In this document: positions 61,624 through 64,000 of the stretch, piece by piece
Position numbering within the stretch: the stretch's first letter is position 1
Layout: the number at the start of each line of letters is the position of its first letter
NCBI RefSeq assembly: GCF_036014175.1
Contig: NZ_CP107917.1
Coordinates: forward strand, 1,364,001-1,428,000
Source: Streptomyces sp. NBC_00443
Lineage (GTDB): Bacteria > Actinomycetota > Actinomycetes > Streptomycetales > Streptomycetaceae
Length of the DNA: 64,000 nucleotides
Direction of reading: 5' to 3'
Translations under genes and position numbers: made by a program
Notes under the pieces: model-generated
Told to the model about the DNA's origin: nothing
Seen by the model: the letters and a program-made list of their open reading frames with translations, nothing else
The model's database searches: none

Positions 61624-62685
61624 GGCGGTACTCCCCTTCTGCGTCTTCGATGCCGAGTTCACGGCCCGCCTGGTGGTACCGGTCCCGACAGCGCCCCCAG
61701 GGCCCGCCCGTCTCGAAGTCCAGCAACTGGGGCAGCAGCGCCGCCGAGAAGTCGGTGCTGGACTCGCGGGGCAGCAGGGAGGGCAGGTTGTCGATGGCGA
61801 TCAGATCGAGCGGGGGGTCCTTGCGCAGCCGGCGCACCGGGTCGGCCCAGTCGGTGGTGCGGTCGTAGATCGGCAGGACGTTCAGGGGGAGCCGACATCG
61901 ACGGTGACGTCGCAGAGGGTGCGCAGCCGGCGCGCGGGGTCGTCGAGGTCCTGCTCGCGCAGGAAGGGCGGGATCGGGGTGGTGGCGAGGACCGCGTTGA
62001 CCAGCACGTCGTGCGCGAGCAGGGCCGGGCGGTCCAGGTCGCGGGTCTCGGCGAGGTCCCAGGGCGTGGCCGCCTCGACGCCGGCGGTCATCAGCGCGAG
62101 GCGTGCGCCCCGGCCGCTGCGGCCCAGGGCACCGATCACGAGCGCGGTGAACTCCGCGTCATGGGAGGCCGGTTGCAGGGTCGCGTCCAGCTCGTCCTTC
62201 GACGTCGGGGTGAGCGGCGCGACGAGCTTCCCGCGGTGCTGGAGGACGGCGAGGGCGGCACCGAGATAGCCGGCCCAGAAGCCGAAGGCGGCCAGGCGAC
62301 GGCCGTCGTCGTCCACCAGGTACTCCAGGTCGAGCAGGACGCCGCCGCCCCGGGCGAACCGGCGGAGCAGGTCCTCGGCGCCGGGCTGCTGCTTGTAGGC
62401 GTGACCGAAGTAGATGTGCCGGTGGGTGAGCTCGCCGGGCCGGTCCGGGAGTTCCTTCAGCCCGATGACCACGGCCTGATCGGGCGCCGACACCCAGGAG
62501 CCCGCGGGCGCCACCCGGCAGCCGGCCGCCGCGTACTCCTCGACGGGAAAGATCCGCTGCGGGGACTCCTCGACCGTCAGCGTCACCCCGCTCCCGACGA
62601 GCCGGCGTGCGTCGGCCGGCACGATCGGAGTGCGTCGCTCGGTGGAACGGACCTCGTGGCGCAGCCACAGCTGGAGATCGGTCAT
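61616..62685 (-). CDS. Saccharopine dehydrogenase (NAD+, lysine-forming; LYS1-like), with an apparent frameshift
   Basis: LYS1-type enzymes interconvert lysine plus 2-oxoglutarate with saccharopine. The 5' part has LRHEVRSTERRTPIVPADA, GLKELPDRPGE and HIYFGHAYKQQ, which carry the conserved lysine and histidine. The frame ends with a TGA at 61882-61884, but similarity resumes at NVLPIYDRTTDWADP and continues to IEDAEGEYRHG at 61616. One extra base in the G run at 61885-61889 joins the halves (356 residues). I treat it as one intact gene. It overlaps the FAD oxidoreductase stop by 4 bp. Confidence 0.85.
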
Positions 62686-63827
62686 ACGCGGTTGGCCTCC
62701 GGGCGCGGGGCGTCGGCCATGAACCGGCCGGCGCTCAAGGGGCTGACGTCCACGAAGGGTACGCGGCCGAGGTACAGGTCACGGATGACCTCGCCGACGG
62801 CCGGTCCCTGCAGAAAGCCATGGCCGGAGAAGCCGGTCGCGTACAGGAAACGGGATACGGAAGGCGCCTCACCGATCAGCGCGTTGTGGTCCGGCGTGAC
62901 CTCGTACAGGCCCGCCCAGCCTCCCGTGCGGCGCAGGTCGAGCAGGGCGGGGGCGCGGTGCTCCATGGCCTCGGTCAGGCGGGGGATCCAGCGGTCGTGG
63001 GTGTCGGTGGCGAAGCCGGGGCGCTCGTCGGGGTCGGACATGCCGAGGAGGAGGCCGGGGCCCTCGGTGTGGAAGTAGAGGCTGGTGGTGAAGTCGATCG
63101 TCATGGGCAGCTGGGGCGGCAGTCCGGCGGCCGGTTCGGTGACCGCGACCTGGCGGCGCAGCGGCACCACGGGCAGGTCCACGCCGACCATCGCCCCGAT
63201 CGTGCGCGACCAGGGGCCGGCCGCGCAGATCACCGTGTCGGTGGCGATGCGTGCGAGGGTCGTCGTCACGGCGGTGATCCGGTCGCCGTGCAGTTCGATG
63301 CCGGTGACGTCGTTGTGGCGTAAGAGCCGCGCCCCGTACTCGCGGGCCGCGGACGCGTAGCCGTGGACGACGGACTCGGGGGTGCAGTGGCCGTCGTCCG
63401 GCGAGAACGCGGCCGCCAGCAGTCCGTCGGTGGTGATCAGGGGGGACAGCCGCTGCGCCTCGGCGGGGTCGATCATGCGGCTCGGCACGCCGAGGGCGTT
63501 CTGCAGCCGGACGCCCGCCTCGAAGCCGGCGACCTCCTCCGGCGTGGAGAGCAGGAACAGATAGCCGACCCGGTGCAGCCCGATGTCGTGCCCGGTCTCG
63601 TCCTCGAACCGGCCGAACGCCTCCAGGCTGCGTGCCCCGAGCTGGATGTTGAGCTCGTCGGAGAACTGCGCCCGCACGCCCCCGGCCGCCTTGGAGGTGG
63701 ACCCGGACGCCAGTTCGTCCCGCTCGACAAGGACGACGTCCCGGATCCCCGCACGGGCGACGTGGTAGGCGATGCTGGTCCCCATCACACCGCCGCCGAT
63801 GACGACGACGCTCGCATGCATGTTCAC
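62682..63827 (-). CDS. FAD-dependent oxidoreductase (DAO / sarcosine-oxidase-like family)
   Basis: The 381-residue flavoenzyme has the dinucleotide loop VVVIGGGVMGTSIAYHVARA at the N terminus, ERDELASGSTSKAAGGVRAQF and a C-terminal ATGFSGHGFLQGPAVGEVI, typical of amine-oxidising DAO enzymes (sarcosine, pipecolate and N-methyl-amino-acid oxidases). Its coupling to two saccharopine dehydrogenases suggests oxidation of a lysine-derived amine such as pipecolate, which is inference. GTG 63827 with AAGGTGG upstream is chosen; ATG 63821 is possible. Confidence 0.86.
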   Translation of the reverse strand: MNMHASVVVIGGGVMGTSIAYHVARAGIRDVVLVERDELASGSTSKAAGGVRAQFSDELNIQLGARSLEAFGRFEDETGHDIGLHRVGYLFLLSTPEEVAGFEAGVRLQNALGVPSRMIDPAEAQRLSPLITTDGLLAAAFSPDDGHCTPESVVHGYASAAREYGARLLRHNDVTGIELHGDRITAVTTTLARIATDTVICAAGPWSRTIGAMVGVDLPVVPLRRQVAVTEPAAGLPPQLPMTIDFTTSLYFHTEGPGLLLGMSDPDERPGFATDTHDRWIPRLTEAMEHRAPALLDLRRTGGWAGLYEVTPDHNALIGEAPSVSRFLYATGFSGHGFLQGPAVGEVIRDLYLGRVPFVDVSPLSAGRFMADAPRPEANRV

Positions 63828-63890
63828 GGGCCCACCTTCCTGGAAGTCGCCGGTCGTTCCCTCTTCCTGTCCGGATGGGCCTCGCGGCAA

Positions 63891-64000
63891 TCAGGACAGG
63901 TGCGCGACCGCGTCCAGATGGGGCAGGTGGTGGTCGAGGCGCTCACGCTTGGTGCGCAGGTAGGTGATGTTGTTCTCGCACGGCGGGATCAGCAGCGGGA
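63891..64000 (-). CDS. Probable GTP cyclohydrolase II (3' end only)
   Basis: The visible 35 C-terminal residues read PLLIPPCENNITYLRTKRER then LDHHLPHLDA. The P-x-E-N-x-x-Y-L-R-T-K-R-x-R pattern is the end of RibA-type GTP cyclohydrolase II enzymes, which open the GTP ring in riboflavin synthesis. The catalytic zinc cysteines lie outside the window. It is transcribed in the same direction as the FAD oxidoreductase with a 63-bp gap. Only a tail is visible, so the call is tentative. Confidence 0.6.
   Translation of the reverse strand, partial: PLLIPPCENNITYLRTKRERLDHHLPHLDAVAHLS

Noticed and set aside
60583..63078. An 831-codon open frame on the plus strand opposite the saccharopine dehydrogenase genes
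   Set aside because: It is a shadow frame of high-GC DNA: it has no recognisable domain and lies antisense to well-supported genes.
1..64000. tRNA, rRNA and CRISPR loci
   Set aside because: No T-loop pattern in a cloverleaf context, no rRNA-like stretches and no repeat-spacer arrays were seen by eye; a covariance-model scan would be decisive.

Overview
The window is high-GC chromosomal DNA with dense, often start/stop-overlapping genes, many GTG and some TTG starts, Tat-type (twin-arginine) export signals, an OpcA-type G6PDH partner and a short intergenic repeat that I recognise from Streptomyces. It is best read as a Streptomyces (or close relative) chromosome segment of mixed housekeeping and accessory metabolism. 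I saw no rRNA or tRNA gene, prophage or CRISPR array.

Layout. (1) 1-17245 is a glycan-utilisation locus. A leftward unit runs DeoR regulator, GH4 glycosidase, GH38 alpha-mannosidase, GH29 fucosidase (cut by the window edge). A divergent rightward unit runs PfkB kinase, ABC sugar importer, GH2 beta-galactosidase, a Tat-exported metallophosphoesterase with a LamG-like domain, a Tat-exported PHP/CehA-McbA-like hydrolase and a secreted protein of unknown function. (2) 17314-22789 has an alpha/beta-hydrolase scrap and a leftward acyl-CoA-type catabolic operon (SDR, amidohydrolase, acyl-CoA synthetase, MaoC) facing MarR and IclR regulators. (3) 22949-25701 is a scarred zone: an MMPL transporter remnant, a DUF1905 gene, a stand-alone TnpB element and a GH16-CBM6 pseudogene. 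(4) 25840-28204 has a persulfide dioxygenase/rhodanese fusion and an AraC regulator. (5) 28382-37255 is a pentose-phosphate operon: tkt, tal, zwf, opcA, pgi, a short gnd, a histidine phosphatase. (6) 37379-40240 encodes a 953-residue fusion of a catalase-like haem domain and a cyclooxygenase/alpha-dioxygenase-like haem domain, the most unusual protein here, followed by a membrane protein with a likely leaderless mRNA. (7) 41802-46942 is a shikimate/quinate-to-protocatechuate module (dehydratase-HPPD fusion, shikimate/quinate dehydrogenase, TetR, MFS importer) with two matching 26-bp operator copies. (8) 47075-57107 is a cell-surface polysaccharide cluster (glycosyltransferases, coiled-coil protein, methyltransferase, UDP-HexNAc epimerase and dehydrogenase). 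(9) 57161-64000 has a TetR/MFS efflux pair with twin operators, a serine hydrolase, two saccharopine-dehydrogenase-type genes with an FAD oxidoreductase, and the 3' end of a probable GTP cyclohydrolase II gene.

A cross-cutting observation: five otherwise intact genes (275-3327, 17506-17960, 36669-37255, 40326-41791, 61616-62685) each carry one apparent frameshift, and in every case the repair is one extra G or C in a G/C homopolymer. That pattern points to sequence under-calls rather than five independent pseudogenes. By contrast the GH16, MMPL and alpha/beta-hydrolase remnants have lost whole segments and look genuinely decayed.
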